NCBI RefSeq assembly: GCF_012295615.1
Contig: NZ_CP051183.1
Coordinates: 310,001-374,000 of the forward strand
Reading direction: 5' to 3'
Length of the DNA: 64,000 nt
DNA from: Bermanella marisrubri
GTDB lineage: Bacteria > Pseudomonadota > Gammaproteobacteria > Pseudomonadales > Oceanobacteraceae
Positions 8,572 to 17,667 of the stretch are shown one piece after another. Every line of letters begins with the position of its first letter. The first letter of the stretch is position 1. The notes beneath the pieces are model-generated. The model was not told where the DNA came from, ran no database searches, and saw only the letters and a list, made by a program, of their open reading frames with translations. The position numbers and the translations under genes are program-made.

Positions 8572-9363
8572 ATGCTGCTAGTAACTTATCTCGCCGTTGG
8601 TGCAGTTGCAGGCTTAATGGCTGGCTTGTTTGGTATTGGCGGCGGCATGATTATCGTCCCTGTTTTGGTGATTACGTTCGAAATTTTGGAGTTTTCTCCT
8701 GCAACCCTAACTCATATGGCCGTAGCAACTTCACTAGCCAGTATCGTATTTACATCGATCAGTTCGGTCAGGACTCATCACCAAAAGCAAGCAGTGGATT
8801 GGCCCATCGTATACAAGCTCAGTGTAGGCATATTATTAGGTGCGGTTTTGGGTGTATTGTCAGCGGATGCGCTTTCGGGATCGGGATTGCAGATCGTTAT
8901 TGGTGTTTCGGCCTTGTTGATGGCCGCACAAATGGGTTTGGGTTTAAAACCAAAACCGACGCGCTCGCTACCAGCAACGACAGGTATGGTTACAGCGGGT
9001 ACCGGTATAGGTTGGGCTTCCGCTTTGTTTGGTATTGGCGGTGGATCATTGACCGTTCCGTTTTTGACTTGGTGTAACCATCCAATGCAGCGCAGTGTTG
9101 CTACCGCGGCTGCCTGTGGGTTTCCCATTGCCTTGGTAGGAGCCCTGACCAATGTTTTTGTTGGTTGGGGCAACGAAGCATTACCACAGAATGCTGTGGG
9201 TTATGTATATTGGCCTGCTTTGTTGGGCATAGTCATAACGAGCATTCCATGCGCACGATTGGGCGCTAAGTTGGCTCACAGGTTAAGTGCTGAGAAACTA
9301 AAGCGTTTATTTGCCATCTTACTGGTGCTGGTTGCCATCAAATTTTTAACTGGAAATCTCTAA
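8572..9363 (+). CDS. TauE/SafE family sulfite exporter-like membrane protein
   Basis: 263 residues with about eight predicted membrane segments. The internal repeat typical of the family is visible as two GxFGIGGG motifs (LFGIGGGMIIVP near residue 20, LFGIGGGSLTVP near residue 155). Such proteins export organosulfur or sulfite anions, but the substrate cannot be read from sequence. I chose the ATG at 8572 because GGGGA lies just before it. A longer form from TTG 8536 is less likely. lgt begins 18 bases after the stop, so co-transcription with lgt and thyA is plausible. Confidence 0.85.
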   Translation: MLLVTYLAVGAVAGLMAGLFGIGGGMIIVPVLVITFEILEFSPATLTHMAVATSLASIVFTSISSVRTHHQKQAVDWPIVYKLSVGILLGAVLGVLSADALSGSGLQIVIGVSALLMAAQMGLGLKPKPTRSLPATTGMVTAGTGIGWASALFGIGGGSLTVPFLTWCNHPMQRSVATAAACGFPIALVGALTNVFVGWGNEALPQNAVGYVYWPALLGIVITSIPCARLGAKLAHRLSAEKLKRLFAILLVLVAIKFLTGNL

Positions 9364-9381
9364 TCAGGACGACACTTTCAC

Positions 9382-10173
9382 ATGCTGCAATATCCAAATA
9401 TTGACCCAGTTGCCATTAGTATTGGACCTTTAAGTATTCACTGGTACGGGCTCATGTATCTGCTGGGTTTTGGCTTGGCCTATGTGCTAATGAATTATCG
9501 CGCCAAACAAGCCAACTCAGGTTGGAATAAAGAGCAGGTGAGCGATCTTATTTTTTACAGTGCTATGGGTGTTGTATTAGGCGGTCGTGCTGGATACGTT
9601 TTATTTTATAACTTCGGCAAATTTGTCGATGACCCACTGTGGCTCTTCGCAGTTTGGGAAGGTGGAATGAGCTTTCATGGCGGGCTACTGGGCGTTATTG
9701 CGGCGTGTATTTTGTTCGCACGCAAATACGGCAAGTCGTTCTACGCGGTAACGGACTTTGGAGCGCCGATGGTTCCCATTGGTCTCTTCTTTGGTCGCAT
9801 CGGGAACTTTATTGGTGGAGAATTGTGGGGCCGCGTAAGTGACGCGCCTTGGGCGATGGTGTTTCCTAAAGGCGGTCCATTACCACGTCACCCCAGCCAA
9901 CTTTATGAAGCCTTTTTAGAAGGGTTAGTACTATTTTTGATTTTGTGGATATACAGCCGTAAACCGCGCCCAACGATGGCGGTTAGCGGACTGTTCTTAG
10001 TAGGCTATGGTGTATTCCGTTTCGCGGTAGAGTTTGTACGCCAGCCTGACAGCCACATAGGTATGGATTTGTTTGGTTGGATGACCCGAGGCCAAATTCT
10101 ATGTGTGCCTATGGTTCTCTTTGGCCTAGCTATCATTTATCTAGCATATAAACGCCAATCTCAGCAGGCGTAA
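9382..10173 (+). CDS. lgt: Prolipoprotein diacylglyceryl transferase
   Basis: 263 residues, multi-spanning. The Lgt signature [14 protein letters not shown] is intact, and [11 protein letters not shown] near the N-terminus is typical. The enzyme transfers diacylglycerol from phosphatidylglycerol to the lipobox cysteine of prolipoproteins in the inner membrane. Several client lipoproteins are encoded in this window (30373, 49681 and 54288). thyA follows after 13 bases, and the lgt–thyA pair is conserved in many gammaproteobacteria. Confidence 0.96.
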   Translation: MLQYPNIDPVAISIGPLSIHWYGLMYLLGFGLAYVLMNYRAKQANSGWNKEQVSDLIFYSAMGVVLGGRAGYVLFYNFGKFVDDPLWLFAVWEGGMSFHGGLLGVIAACILFARKYGKSFYAVTDFGAPMVPIGLFFGRIGNFIGGELWGRVSDAPWAMVFPKGGPLPRHPSQLYEAFLEGLVLFLILWIYSRKPRPTMAVSGLFLVGYGVFRFAVEFVRQPDSHIGMDLFGWMTRGQILCVPMVLFGLAIIYLAYKRQSQQA

Positions 10174-10186
10174 GTAGAGTGGAATT

Positions 10187-11038
10187 ATGAGACAGTATTT
10201 AGATCTTTGTCAGCGTATTATTGATGAAGGTGTATGGATAAACAACGAACGTACGGGCAAGCGTTGTTTGACCGTGGTCAATGCAGATTTAGAGTATCGT
10301 GTTGATCGAAATGAGTTTCCACTGGTGACCACTCGTAAAAGTTTTTATAAAGCGGCTATAGCAGAGTTCCTCGGTTATATTCGAGGCTATGATAGTGCAG
10401 CTGATTTCCGCAATATCGGATGCAAAACTTGGGATGCTAATGCCAACTTAAACGATGCTTGGTTAGATAATCCTCATCGTAAGGGCGAAGACGATATGGG
10501 CCGCGTTTATGGCGTGCAAGGGCGTCGATGGGCGAAGCCAGATGGCGGCCATATTGACCAGTTGCGCAAGATTGTCGATAACTTATCTAAGGGAATTGAT
10601 GATCGCGGTGAGATCATGTCGTTTTATAATCCGGGTGAGTTCCATATGGGCTGTTTGCGTCCTTGCATGCACACTCACAACTTTTCATTACTAGGTGACA
10701 CCTTATATCTAACTAGTTACCAGCGTTCTTGCGACGTGCCCTTGGGATTGAATTTTAATCAAGTTCAGGTTTATTTCTTTTTGGCCATTATGGCTCAAAT
10801 TACTGGTCATAAGCCGGGTGTGGCGTACCACAAGATTGTTAATGCACACATCTACGAAGATCAACTTGAATTAATGCGTGATGTGCAACTCAAGCGTAAA
10901 CCTTATCCAAGTCCTAAGTTGATTATTAACCCGGATATTAAGTCCCTTGAGGATTTAGAAACTTGGGTGACGGTGGATGACTTCCAAGTGGAAGGTTATC
11001 AATACCATGACCCGATTGCTTATCCATTTTCCGTATAA
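10187..11038 (+). CDS. thyA: Thymidylate synthase
   Basis: 283 residues, the slightly long Vibrio-like form rather than the 264-residue E. coli form. The nucleophile region reads [13 protein letters not shown], with [16 protein letters not shown] and the C-terminal DPIAYPFSV. It methylates dUMP to dTMP with methylene-tetrahydrofolate, producing dihydrofolate that FolA (11738) reduces. It lies directly after lgt. Confidence 0.96.
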   Translation: MRQYLDLCQRIIDEGVWINNERTGKRCLTVVNADLEYRVDRNEFPLVTTRKSFYKAAIAEFLGYIRGYDSAADFRNIGCKTWDANANLNDAWLDNPHRKGEDDMGRVYGVQGRRWAKPDGGHIDQLRKIVDNLSKGIDDRGEIMSFYNPGEFHMGCLRPCMHTHNFSLLGDTLYLTSYQRSCDVPLGLNFNQVQVYFFLAIMAQITGHKPGVAYHKIVNAHIYEDQLELMRDVQLKRKPYPSPKLIINPDIKSLEDLETWVTVDDFQVEGYQYHDPIAYPFSV

Positions 11039-11097
11039 ATAACCTTGAATCAAAAAGGCCGCATAGCGCACAACTGACTACGCAGTTTTCAACTGAA

Positions 11098-11124
11098 GTC
11101 ACCTCCGCGAAGGCGGGGGGCCAT
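11098..11124 (+). repeat. GTCA…CCAT inverted-repeat element, copy A
   Basis: The GTCA flank, the stem CCTCCGC paired with GCGGGGG (one G·U) around a GAAG-type turn, and the flank CCAT. It is related to the widespread GTCATTCCCGCGAAGGCGGG-type bacterial repeats. It forms an inverted pair with copy B. Confidence 0.6.
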
Positions 11125-11173
11125 AGATTTAAAGTTACTGTGAAGTATGAAAATTATTCCATAATTTAGAGAT

Positions 11174-11211
11174 GGATCCCCGATCAAAGCGCTGCGCGCG
11201 TCGGGGATGAC
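11174..11211 (-). repeat. GTCAT…ATCC inverted-repeat element, copy B
   Basis: ATCCCCGA (11176–11183) pairs perfectly with TCGGGGAT (11201–11208), with GG before and GAC after. Orientation is opposite to copy A, 49 bases away. It lies between thyA and the convergent thioesterase gene. Confidence 0.7.
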
Positions 11212-11225
11212 GGAAACGCAGACTT

Positions 11226-11627
11226 TTATGGGCTAATAATATGTTCTGCCAGCTTGTCGCGGATATCATCTTGAATAGGAGACGGCTTGCGGGCTTGCCA
11301 ATCATAATGAATGAGGGCGGCTTTGCCCTCAGCGCAAACCACATCATTTTGCACCGCCTGCTGCACCACCGTCATGGAGCTGCTACCGATACGCTCCAAC
11401 CATGTACGTAATTCCACTTTGCCAGTTAGAAGTATTTCCGCTTTAAAATCCACCTCGATTCGAGCAATGATGAGTTCCCACTTTTTTGGGTCAAGATCCG
11501 GAGTAAAAAAACGAAAGATAGGCTCTCGAGCTTTCTCAAACCAAATAGGTAATACGGTATTATTGATATGTCCTAGTGCATCGGTTTCAGAAAATCTTGG
11601 TTCAACTGTCTCGGTAAACATGGGCAT
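11226..11627 (-). CDS. Acyl-CoA thioesterase, 4-hydroxybenzoyl-CoA thioesterase-like hotdog protein
   Basis: 133 residues, a single hotdog domain. The catalytic-loop motif SETDALGHINN holds the family's Asp, with IWFEKARE behind it as in YbgC/FadM-like enzymes. It is likely a cytoplasmic thioester hydrolase, with unknown substrate. It is convergent with thyA and divergent from folA, so it interrupts an otherwise folate-related stretch. Confidence 0.8.
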   Translation of the reverse strand: MPMFTETVEPRFSETDALGHINNTVLPIWFEKAREPIFRFFTPDLDPKKWELIIARIEVDFKAEILLTGKVELRTWLERIGSSSMTVVQQAVQNDVVCAEGKAALIHYDWQARKPSPIQDDIRDKLAEHIISP

Positions 11628-11737
11628 GAGTCGTTCTTATAAGTGATGATGTAGAGTACACATTAATTATTGTGCGTTAAATAGCGCTTTTCGATACCAT
11701 AGGCAAAACAGTGTTCTAAAGAGTATTAGGTCCGTAT

Positions 11738-12241
11738 ATGAAAATCGCATTAATGGCAGCTATGGCAGAAAACCGTACAGTAGGTATTAACAATGCTCTT
11801 CCATGGCATTTGCCGGAAGATCTTAAGTACTTTAAACGCACTACCTCCGGAAAAGCCATAATCATGGGGCGTAAGACTTATGAGAGCATTGGTAGACCCC
11901 TGCCTAATCGTACCAACATCGTTATTAGTCGTAATCCTAATTTCCAGTTGGAAGGTGTACGCATTGTGTCCAGCTTAGATGACGCCATTGAATTAGCAGA
12001 GAGTGTCAACGAGATCAATGGAATCGACGAGGTAATGGTGATTGGTGGTGCCGCTATTTACGAATTAGCGTTACCAAAAGCGGATCGTTTATATTTAACT
12101 CATGTTCACGCGGATGTACATGGTGATGCGTTCTTTCCTGAAGTAGATTTCAATCAATTCACAGAAATATCTCGTGACGATTTTTTCGCAGATGACAAGA
12201 ATCCTTACGATTATAGCTTTGTGATCTATGATCGCATCTAG
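11738..12241 (+). CDS. folA: Dihydrofolate reductase, type I
   Basis: 167 residues. The N-terminus MKIALMAAMAENRTVGINN, the NALPWHLPEDLKYFK substrate loop with its acidic residue, MGRKTYESIGRPLP for NADPH binding, and VIGGAAIYELALP all fit type I DHFR. It reduces the dihydrofolate made by ThyA. Its TAG stop overlaps the stop of the convergent diguanylate cyclase gene, so the two 3' ends share the tetranucleotide CTAG. Confidence 0.96.
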   Translation: MKIALMAAMAENRTVGINNALPWHLPEDLKYFKRTTSGKAIIMGRKTYESIGRPLPNRTNIVISRNPNFQLEGVRIVSSLDDAIELAESVNEINGIDEVMVIGGAAIYELALPKADRLYLTHVHADVHGDAFFPEVDFNQFTEISRDDFFADDKNPYDYSFVIYDRI

Positions 12242-14166
12242 GTTACGTTTGATTCGAAAATAACGGTACGGTTTCGGCCATTGCCCTTTGCTTGATATAG
12301 GGCTTGGTCGGCTTGGTTGAACATTATATTACGCATTTTTTCATCACTTTTTCTGGGAGTCATGGCGCTGATGCCAATACTCACCGTAATTTTAATGGTT
12401 TTTCCTTCCCAGCTAATATGACGTTTCTCAATGGTATGCCGAATCTTTTCCGCGACTTCATAGGCACCCATTTCATCTGTACCAGGTAAGATAACGGCAA
12501 ACTCTTCGCCACCGAGACGGCAGACAAGATCTGACTCACGATTGGCTTGTATACGAATGCTTTGGGCCACTTTTTGTAGGCATAAATCCCCGGCAGGATG
12601 TCCAAAGTTATCGTTCACTTTTTTGAAATGGTCAATGTCGAGAATAATTAATGCGATGCTCATCTTATGTCGATGAGCACGCTTAAATTCAGAACGCCAG
12701 TGTTGATCAAAGAAGTAACGATTATGTATTTTTGTTAAAGCGTCAGTGACACTGATGTTTTTTAATTTTTCGTGAGCATTACTTAATTCTTCCAATGCTT
12801 CACTTAATTCTTTAGTTCTATCATCTACGGTCTTCTCTAAAACCTCATTATGCTCCCGAGCAATTTTCAGGTTTTCCATTTCTGCTCGATAAAGTTTTTC
12901 TCTTTCTTGGGTAACTTGATGTGCTAGATCAAGCGAACGTGCTTGAGCACTGATTTTTTCTCTTTGTGTGTTAGCCATTCGGTCGGCTAGAGCCAAAGAG
13001 AGAAACATAATCTCTAGTCCTGCGCCAATTTGTAATCCATATTCGCTAGCTAAGGTAATGGGAAGAAAAGCGAATTTATTCAAAGCCAATAGTAGTGCGC
13101 CTATTAGAAATACGGCCCAAGCTACTGCAAAGTATCTAGAACTCGGATGGCCACGATTGAGCATGTATAAGGTGATGTAGATAATTAATAAGATTTGTGT
13201 CCAAGCGAAAAATGCACCAATACGAATAGAGATCGAATATGGGATAAAAATAAAGACAATGGATAGCAAGAGATACCAATAAAAAGAACACAACACTAAT
13301 CGACTAAGATTTGGCGAATATTTTTTTATGTCAAAGAAATCACGAATAAAGAAGCTAATGGAGGCAAGAAGCAGTATTAATGATATGGTTGTGATGTATT
13401 CATTTAACCAAGTGTACTCTTTCCAAACATAAAGCATACCCAGCCCATGAAGGCTAATCTGAAATAGCGTTAAAAATAGTATGTAAGCTACATAGCTTAG
13501 ATAGACTCGTTGCCGCACAATTAACCACACAACGAAGTTATACAAGGCCATGATTAGGACCATGCCATAAAAAAATCCCTGAAATAAAAAGTGGATGATG
13601 GAATTAGAAATGAAGTCGCTCCAAGACCAAATGGTCAAAGGTACTTGTGTTGAGCCTTCACTTTTTACATGAATGTACAGCGTATATTGTTCTTGATGTG
13701 GGAATTGCACCGGAAACGCAATATTTGGGTGGGCGATTTGCTTCTCTTTGCCAATGGCTTTATCACCGGCGTGATAAAATCCAACTACTTGCTGTGCTTC
13801 GTTGACCGCATAGATCTCAACACGGTCTAGCAAAGGGTAGGCTATTTCCAATACCCATTCTTCATTGGCTGGATGAGGATTAATAATAGAAGTTTTTAGC
13901 CAATATGCTTTCTCACTAAAGCCAAAATTAATTTGTGGCCACGTATTTTTCTGCCATTGAAGTTGGGAGGTGGAACGCTGGTTGTCTTCAAGTATATCGG
14001 CGATGTGTAGGTCATTGCCTGCATCTTCAATGAACCAGATATGCGGGGCGAGTATATTAGCGTTAGGGTCTAAGCGAAGAGCAGCGGCTGTTTCAGCGTG
14101 AGCCAGAGCAGAACAGCAAAGCATGATTGGTAGCAATACAGCAAGATGCGCCAATTTTCGGGGCAT
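12238..14166 (-). CDS. 7TMR-DISM diguanylate cyclase
   Basis: 642 residues. A signal peptide (about 1–24, ending ALAHA) precedes a periplasmic DISMED2 sensor domain (about 40–170), seven membrane segments of the 7TMR-DISM type (about 180–390), a coiled coil (about 395–475) and a C-terminal GGDEF domain with an intact GGEEF at 552–556 and DIDHFKKVNDNFGH. It is predicted to make c-di-GMP in response to a periplasmic ligand, possibly a carbohydrate-like one as proposed for DISMED2. The gene is single, and its 3' end overlaps folA. Confidence 0.9.
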   Translation of the reverse strand: MPRKLAHLAVLLPIMLCCSALAHAETAAALRLDPNANILAPHIWFIEDAGNDLHIADILEDNQRSTSQLQWQKNTWPQINFGFSEKAYWLKTSIINPHPANEEWVLEIAYPLLDRVEIYAVNEAQQVVGFYHAGDKAIGKEKQIAHPNIAFPVQFPHQEQYTLYIHVKSEGSTQVPLTIWSWSDFISNSIIHFLFQGFFYGMVLIMALYNFVVWLIVRQRVYLSYVAYILFLTLFQISLHGLGMLYVWKEYTWLNEYITTISLILLLASISFFIRDFFDIKKYSPNLSRLVLCSFYWYLLLSIVFIFIPYSISIRIGAFFAWTQILLIIYITLYMLNRGHPSSRYFAVAWAVFLIGALLLALNKFAFLPITLASEYGLQIGAGLEIMFLSLALADRMANTQREKISAQARSLDLAHQVTQEREKLYRAEMENLKIAREHNEVLEKTVDDRTKELSEALEELSNAHEKLKNISVTDALTKIHNRYFFDQHWRSEFKRAHRHKMSIALIILDIDHFKKVNDNFGHPAGDLCLQKVAQSIRIQANRESDLVCRLGGEEFAVILPGTDEMGAYEVAEKIRHTIEKRHISWEGKTIKITVSIGISAMTPRKSDEKMRNIMFNQADQALYQAKGNGRNRTVIFESNVT

Positions 14167-14245
14167 GGTTTAATCCATTACATTAATAACTTAATGCTAG
14201 TTCATACCGCACATTCGTCAAAGAGGTGGATTGGTTAGGGAGCAG

Positions 14246-14683
14246 CTAAACGACTAATGTGGGACAGTGGGCGCGACCTGCAACTCGTTGCGATACGCTC
14301 CCGAGTATCATGCCATCTACATCTGTGTGGGTACCGTGAGAACCCATCACGATCAGATCCACGTCTTTCTCTTTGGCGAATTTGATAATGGTCTTGGATG
14401 GGCGACCGCCTTTCACAAAACCGCGGCAAGTGGCCTCTCTATCTGTAGCGTAAGCTTTCGCCTGCTCAACAACGCTTTTTGCGTATTCTGTAAGTGCCTG
14501 ATCGGGGATTTGCATATTGTCTGGGCGGACCATGGATAGCGAGGCTTCAAATAAGCTGTGGTGTTTGAACACGCACAGCAAGAAGATCTCGGCTTGCGTC
14601 AGCTGCTGAAGCTCAATGGCTTTGTCTAGCGCATGCAGTGCAGTTTTTGATCCATCAACAGCAACGAGAATACGTTTGAACAT
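14246..14683 (-). CDS. teaD: Universal stress protein, TeaD-type regulator of the ectoine transporter
   Basis: 145 residues, a single UspA domain. The ATP-binding signature G-x2-G-x9-G-S is visible as GSHGTHTDVDGMILGS near the C-terminus, so this is the nucleotide-binding class. It lies 23 bases after teaC at the end of the TRAP operon. In Halomonas elongata TeaD occupies the same position, binds ATP and lowers TeaABC activity. The name rests on that synteny plus the strong TeaA match. Usp proteins alone are not specific. Confidence 0.85.
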   Translation of the reverse strand: MFKRILVAVDGSKTALHALDKAIELQQLTQAEIFLLCVFKHHSLFEASLSMVRPDNMQIPDQALTEYAKSVVEQAKAYATDREATCRGFVKGGRPSKTIIKFAKEKDVDLIVMGSHGTHTDVDGMILGSVSQRVAGRAHCPTLVV

Positions 14684-14706
14684 AAGCTTGGCTCCAGCCT
14701 TTCTTC

Positions 14707-15993
14707 TTAGTCTGCGAAAGCGATATCCCTAAGGAACAAAGCAATATCAGGAAATACAACTAACAGTGTAGCTGAGAGAAGCAATATACCAATAAAGGGT
14801 GCAGTCCCCCGAACCACTTCCCAGTACGGCTTTTTGAATATCGCGATTGCCGTAAAGATATCGCAACCAAACGGCGGTGTTGCGGAACCAATAGCCACTT
14901 GTAGGGTAATGATGATACCCACATGTACTGGGTCCAACCCCGTTGCTTGGATGGCCGGAGCAAAGATCGGTGTTAAAACCAAAATCACTACAATAGGGTC
15001 AACGAACATGCAGGCGATAAAAAATGCAATGGAGATTGCCGCGAGTACACCCATGGGGCCCATATCATTGATACCTACGGCATCTAGGATGGTTTGCGGA
15101 ATTTGTGCAAACGAAATGATCCATGAGAAACCATTACCGACTCCAACCAAAATAAATACAACTGCAGTGATTAAGCCTGTGGATTTTGCAATGGTGTAGA
15201 TGTCTTTGCTGGATAAAGATTTAAATACGATGAACTCTAAAATTACCGCATAAAGAACGCAAACCGCTGCGGCTTCCGTGGGACTAAAGATACCTCCATA
15301 AATACCACCCACAATAATGATTGGAAACATCAATGGCCAGATCGCTCGCTGTGAAGCTTTCAATCGTTCAGACCAAGATGATTTTTCTTCTGTAGGCACA
15401 TTCTTAACCGTTGCATAAATTAAGCAGTACATGGAGAAAAAGAATAAAATCATCAAGCCTGGACCGATACCGGCTATGAATAATTCGGCGATAGAGGTTT
15501 CAGAAATAACGCCATAAATGATCATGCCGATACTGGGAGGAATTAAAAAGGCAATATCACTAGCGTTGATAATAAGCGCAAGTGAAAACGGATCACTGTA
15601 TCCGGCGCGAAGTAACTTTGGTCGCAGAGCCGAGCCTACCGCGACTACGGTCGCTTGGGTCGAGCCGGAAACTGCACCGAATAGTGTGCAAGACGTAGCC
15701 GTACTAATGGCCAAACCACCACGAATGTGGCCGATAAAAGTCATAACCATATCAATCAGCCGATTGGCGCTTTGCCCTCGCGTCATGATATCTGCAGCAA
15801 GAATAAACATAGGCACTGCGATGAGTGAGGCAGGCCGAATCCCCCCTAACACTTGTTGGATAAACGTATCCATTTGTCCCATGCCGCCAAACATCATGTA
15901 AAAACCTGTGAGTGCAGCGACGATGAGAGGAATCATCATGGGAAAGCCCATTAGAAGCAGCACAATCATGATGAGCATTAATGTTGTTGCCAT
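14707..15993 (-). CDS. teaC: Ectoine TRAP transporter large permease (DctM type)
   Basis: 428 residues, strongly hydrophobic, with about 12 membrane segments, as usual for DctM. Family stretches such as GSTQATVVAVGS, PPSIGMIIYGV and GSATPPFGCDIFTA are present. It is the Na+-coupled transport subunit. It follows teaB by 11 bases. Substrate assignment comes from the neighbouring TeaA-like binding protein. Confidence 0.92.
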   Translation of the reverse strand: MATTLMLIMIVLLLMGFPMMIPLIVAALTGFYMMFGGMGQMDTFIQQVLGGIRPASLIAVPMFILAADIMTRGQSANRLIDMVMTFIGHIRGGLAISTATSCTLFGAVSGSTQATVVAVGSALRPKLLRAGYSDPFSLALIINASDIAFLIPPSIGMIIYGVISETSIAELFIAGIGPGLMILFFFSMYCLIYATVKNVPTEEKSSWSERLKASQRAIWPLMFPIIIVGGIYGGIFSPTEAAAVCVLYAVILEFIVFKSLSSKDIYTIAKSTGLITAVVFILVGVGNGFSWIISFAQIPQTILDAVGINDMGPMGVLAAISIAFFIACMFVDPIVVILVLTPIFAPAIQATGLDPVHVGIIITLQVAIGSATPPFGCDIFTAIAIFKKPYWEVVRGTAPFIGILLLSATLLVVFPDIALFLRDIAFAD

Positions 15994-16004
15994 AATAATT
16001 CCCT

Positions 16005-16580
16005 TTAAACTTCTTTTTCCGTATCGGCGTAACCGTCAAGTACCCCGGTAGAAAGATAAACATCAGGACTTGTAACGTTTTTATAGGCTGTCAGTAAATA
16101 TTGAATACCAGTCACGGCAAATCCCAATGGTACCCATATATAGATCCACCAAATCTCGAATCCTAACGCTGGCAGGATACGACCTTTGTCGTAGACAGAC
16201 GCGACATATTCAAAAGCAAAGTAACTCAATAAAAACATTAGGCTAGAAGTGACGAGTGCGATCAGAGTCATGGCGATTTTGCGACCCTTATATGGCAACA
16301 TGTCGTAAATGGCTGACATACGAATATGTCGGCCGTGCCGTGCCGCATAACCAATACCGGCAAAGGTAATTAGTATGATCAGAATTCGATTAATTTCCCC
16401 TGAGAAGAATAAGCCCTGGCCAAAACCGAATCGGGCAATGACATTGACGCAAGTATTGAGTGCCATAAGCAGTACGCCGCTTGCCAGCATAAAAGCTTCA
16501 ATTTGGCTGATAATATTATCAAATTTTCCAAGTATACCGGGGAGTTCGGAGTCATATTGAAGAGAGTCTGAATCAGACAT
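16005..16580 (-). CDS. teaB: Ectoine TRAP transporter small permease (DctQ type)
   Basis: 191 residues with four hydrophobic segments. DctQ hallmarks such as SGEINRILIILITFAGIGYAAR and GRHIRMSAIYDMLP are present. It is the small membrane partner of TeaC. It is separated from teaA by 61 bases holding a perfect 13-base hairpin, which probably reduces permease expression relative to the binding protein. Confidence 0.92.
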   Translation of the reverse strand: MSDSDSLQYDSELPGILGKFDNIISQIEAFMLASGVLLMALNTCVNVIARFGFGQGLFFSGEINRILIILITFAGIGYAARHGRHIRMSAIYDMLPYKGRKIAMTLIALVTSSLMFLLSYFAFEYVASVYDKGRILPALGFEIWWIYIWVPLGFAVTGIQYLLTAYKNVTSPDVYLSTGVLDGYADTEKEV

Positions 16581-16603
16581 GATGTATTCCTAATCATCAA
16601 GAG

Positions 16604-16634
16604 ACAGCTTACGCTTTTTACAAGCGTAAGCTGT
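16604..16634 (-). terminator. Hairpin between teaA and teaB (partial terminator or mRNA stabiliser)
   Basis: 13 bases at 16604–16616 pair perfectly with 16622–16634 around a 5-base loop. There is no long T-run on the transcribed side, so stabilisation of the teaA mRNA 3' end or partial termination is more likely than a full stop. Confidence 0.7.
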
Positions 16635-16641
16635 AACTAGG

Positions 16642-17664
16642 TTAGCCTTCGACGGCTTTTAAGTCCTTCTTAAACTGCTCAAGCAGTTCTTTGCCGTCAT
16701 CGCCCGTCATTTCGATGAAAGTTTTTTCAACTTTAGGCGCTCGTTTTTTGAATGCTTCAATCTGCTTTTCGTTCAAACGAGTTACGGTGACTTTATCGCT
16801 AGCATCAGTGATTTTCTTGAGCGACTTATCAGCTAGGCCATCAATATGCTTAATGGTTTCATTGAATGCATAATCCGCTGCTTTGCGGATCATTTTTTGT
16901 TCGTCTTTAGATAAGTCGTCAAAGAACTCTTTGTTCGCCATAGATGCTGTCGTAAACCAGCCATGCTTCGTAAAGATAAGGTTTGGTGATACTTCATATA
17001 AACCACCAGATTCGATCCAGAAAATTGGGTTTTCCTGACCTTGAATCATATTTGTTTGCAGTGCGCCATATACTTCGCCCCAAGGTAGTGGTGTTGGGGT
17101 TGCACCAAACGCTTCATAGGTAGAGGACAAAAGTGGATTCGTCATCACGCGAATCTTCTTACCATTTAATTGGTTTGGTTTGGTAATAGGTTCGTCTACC
17201 GTCATTACCATTTCACCTTCGGGATACATTTTTAGAAGCTCAAGCCCTTGCTCTTCATAGAGTTCAACAAAGTCTTCGTTAATGGCTTTGCTTGTACGGA
17301 AGAACTCGATAACCGTTTCCATATCAGTAGGCATTAAATAAGGGATGAAAAAGATCTGTGCTTCGGGGATTAGCGAGCCAGTGAAGCCTGGACTTTGGTT
17401 TACGAACTGAAGAATGCCTGCTTGGGTTTGCTCCATAATATCATCTGATTCACCCAGTTCGCCGAAACGATATATCTTTAACGAGTGATCTGAGTTTTCT
17501 TCGATATATTCTTTGAATTTGTGAGCATAAACGTCCTGAACATCACCTTCATATTCTTCATGGGCGTAGCGCCAAGTATCTGCATTGACAAAAGCGGCCA
17601 TGCCCATGGTAGCTGTGAGGCATGTTAAAGCGGTGAGCTTCTTAAAGTGACTAGAAATGGACAT
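16642..17664 (-). CDS. teaA: Ectoine/hydroxyectoine-binding periplasmic protein (DctP type)
   Basis: About 340 residues with a signal peptide ending near AAFVNA. The mature N-terminus reads DTWRYAHEEYEGDVQDV, and RFGELGESDDIMEQTQ, NQSPGFTGSLIPEAQ and PLPWGEVYGALQT follow. From memory this is nearly identical in these segments to TeaA of Halomonas elongata, the ectoine-specific binding protein. GGAGGG precedes two adjacent ATGs. The second (17664) has the better 5-base spacing, the first (17667) only 2. Upstream is a regular three-half-site palindrome. The catabolic operon at 22.4–27.6 kb supports the substrate. Confidence 0.93.
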   Translation of the reverse strand: MSISSHFKKLTALTCLTATMGMAAFVNADTWRYAHEEYEGDVQDVYAHKFKEYIEENSDHSLKIYRFGELGESDDIMEQTQAGILQFVNQSPGFTGSLIPEAQIFFIPYLMPTDMETVIEFFRTSKAINEDFVELYEEQGLELLKMYPEGEMVMTVDEPITKPNQLNGKKIRVMTNPLLSSTYEAFGATPTPLPWGEVYGALQTNMIQGQENPIFWIESGGLYEVSPNLIFTKHGWFTTASMANKEFFDDLSKDEQKMIRKAADYAFNETIKHIDGLADKSLKKITDASDKVTVTRLNEKQIEAFKKRAPKVEKTFIEMTGDDGKELLEQFKKDLKAVEG

Positions 17665-17667
17665 CAT

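Noticed and set aside
8562-9077. 171-codon frame overlapping the TauE/SafE gene
   Set aside because: Shifted frame within a clear membrane protein gene; composition (many Arg, Cys, Trp, Tyr) is typical of a shadow.
8778-9173. 131-codon antisense frame in the TauE/SafE gene
   Set aside because: Antisense shadow rich in Pro and Ala; no ribosome site.
15518-15901. 127-codon frame antisense to teaC
   Set aside because: Shadow of a hydrophobic gene; no start signals.
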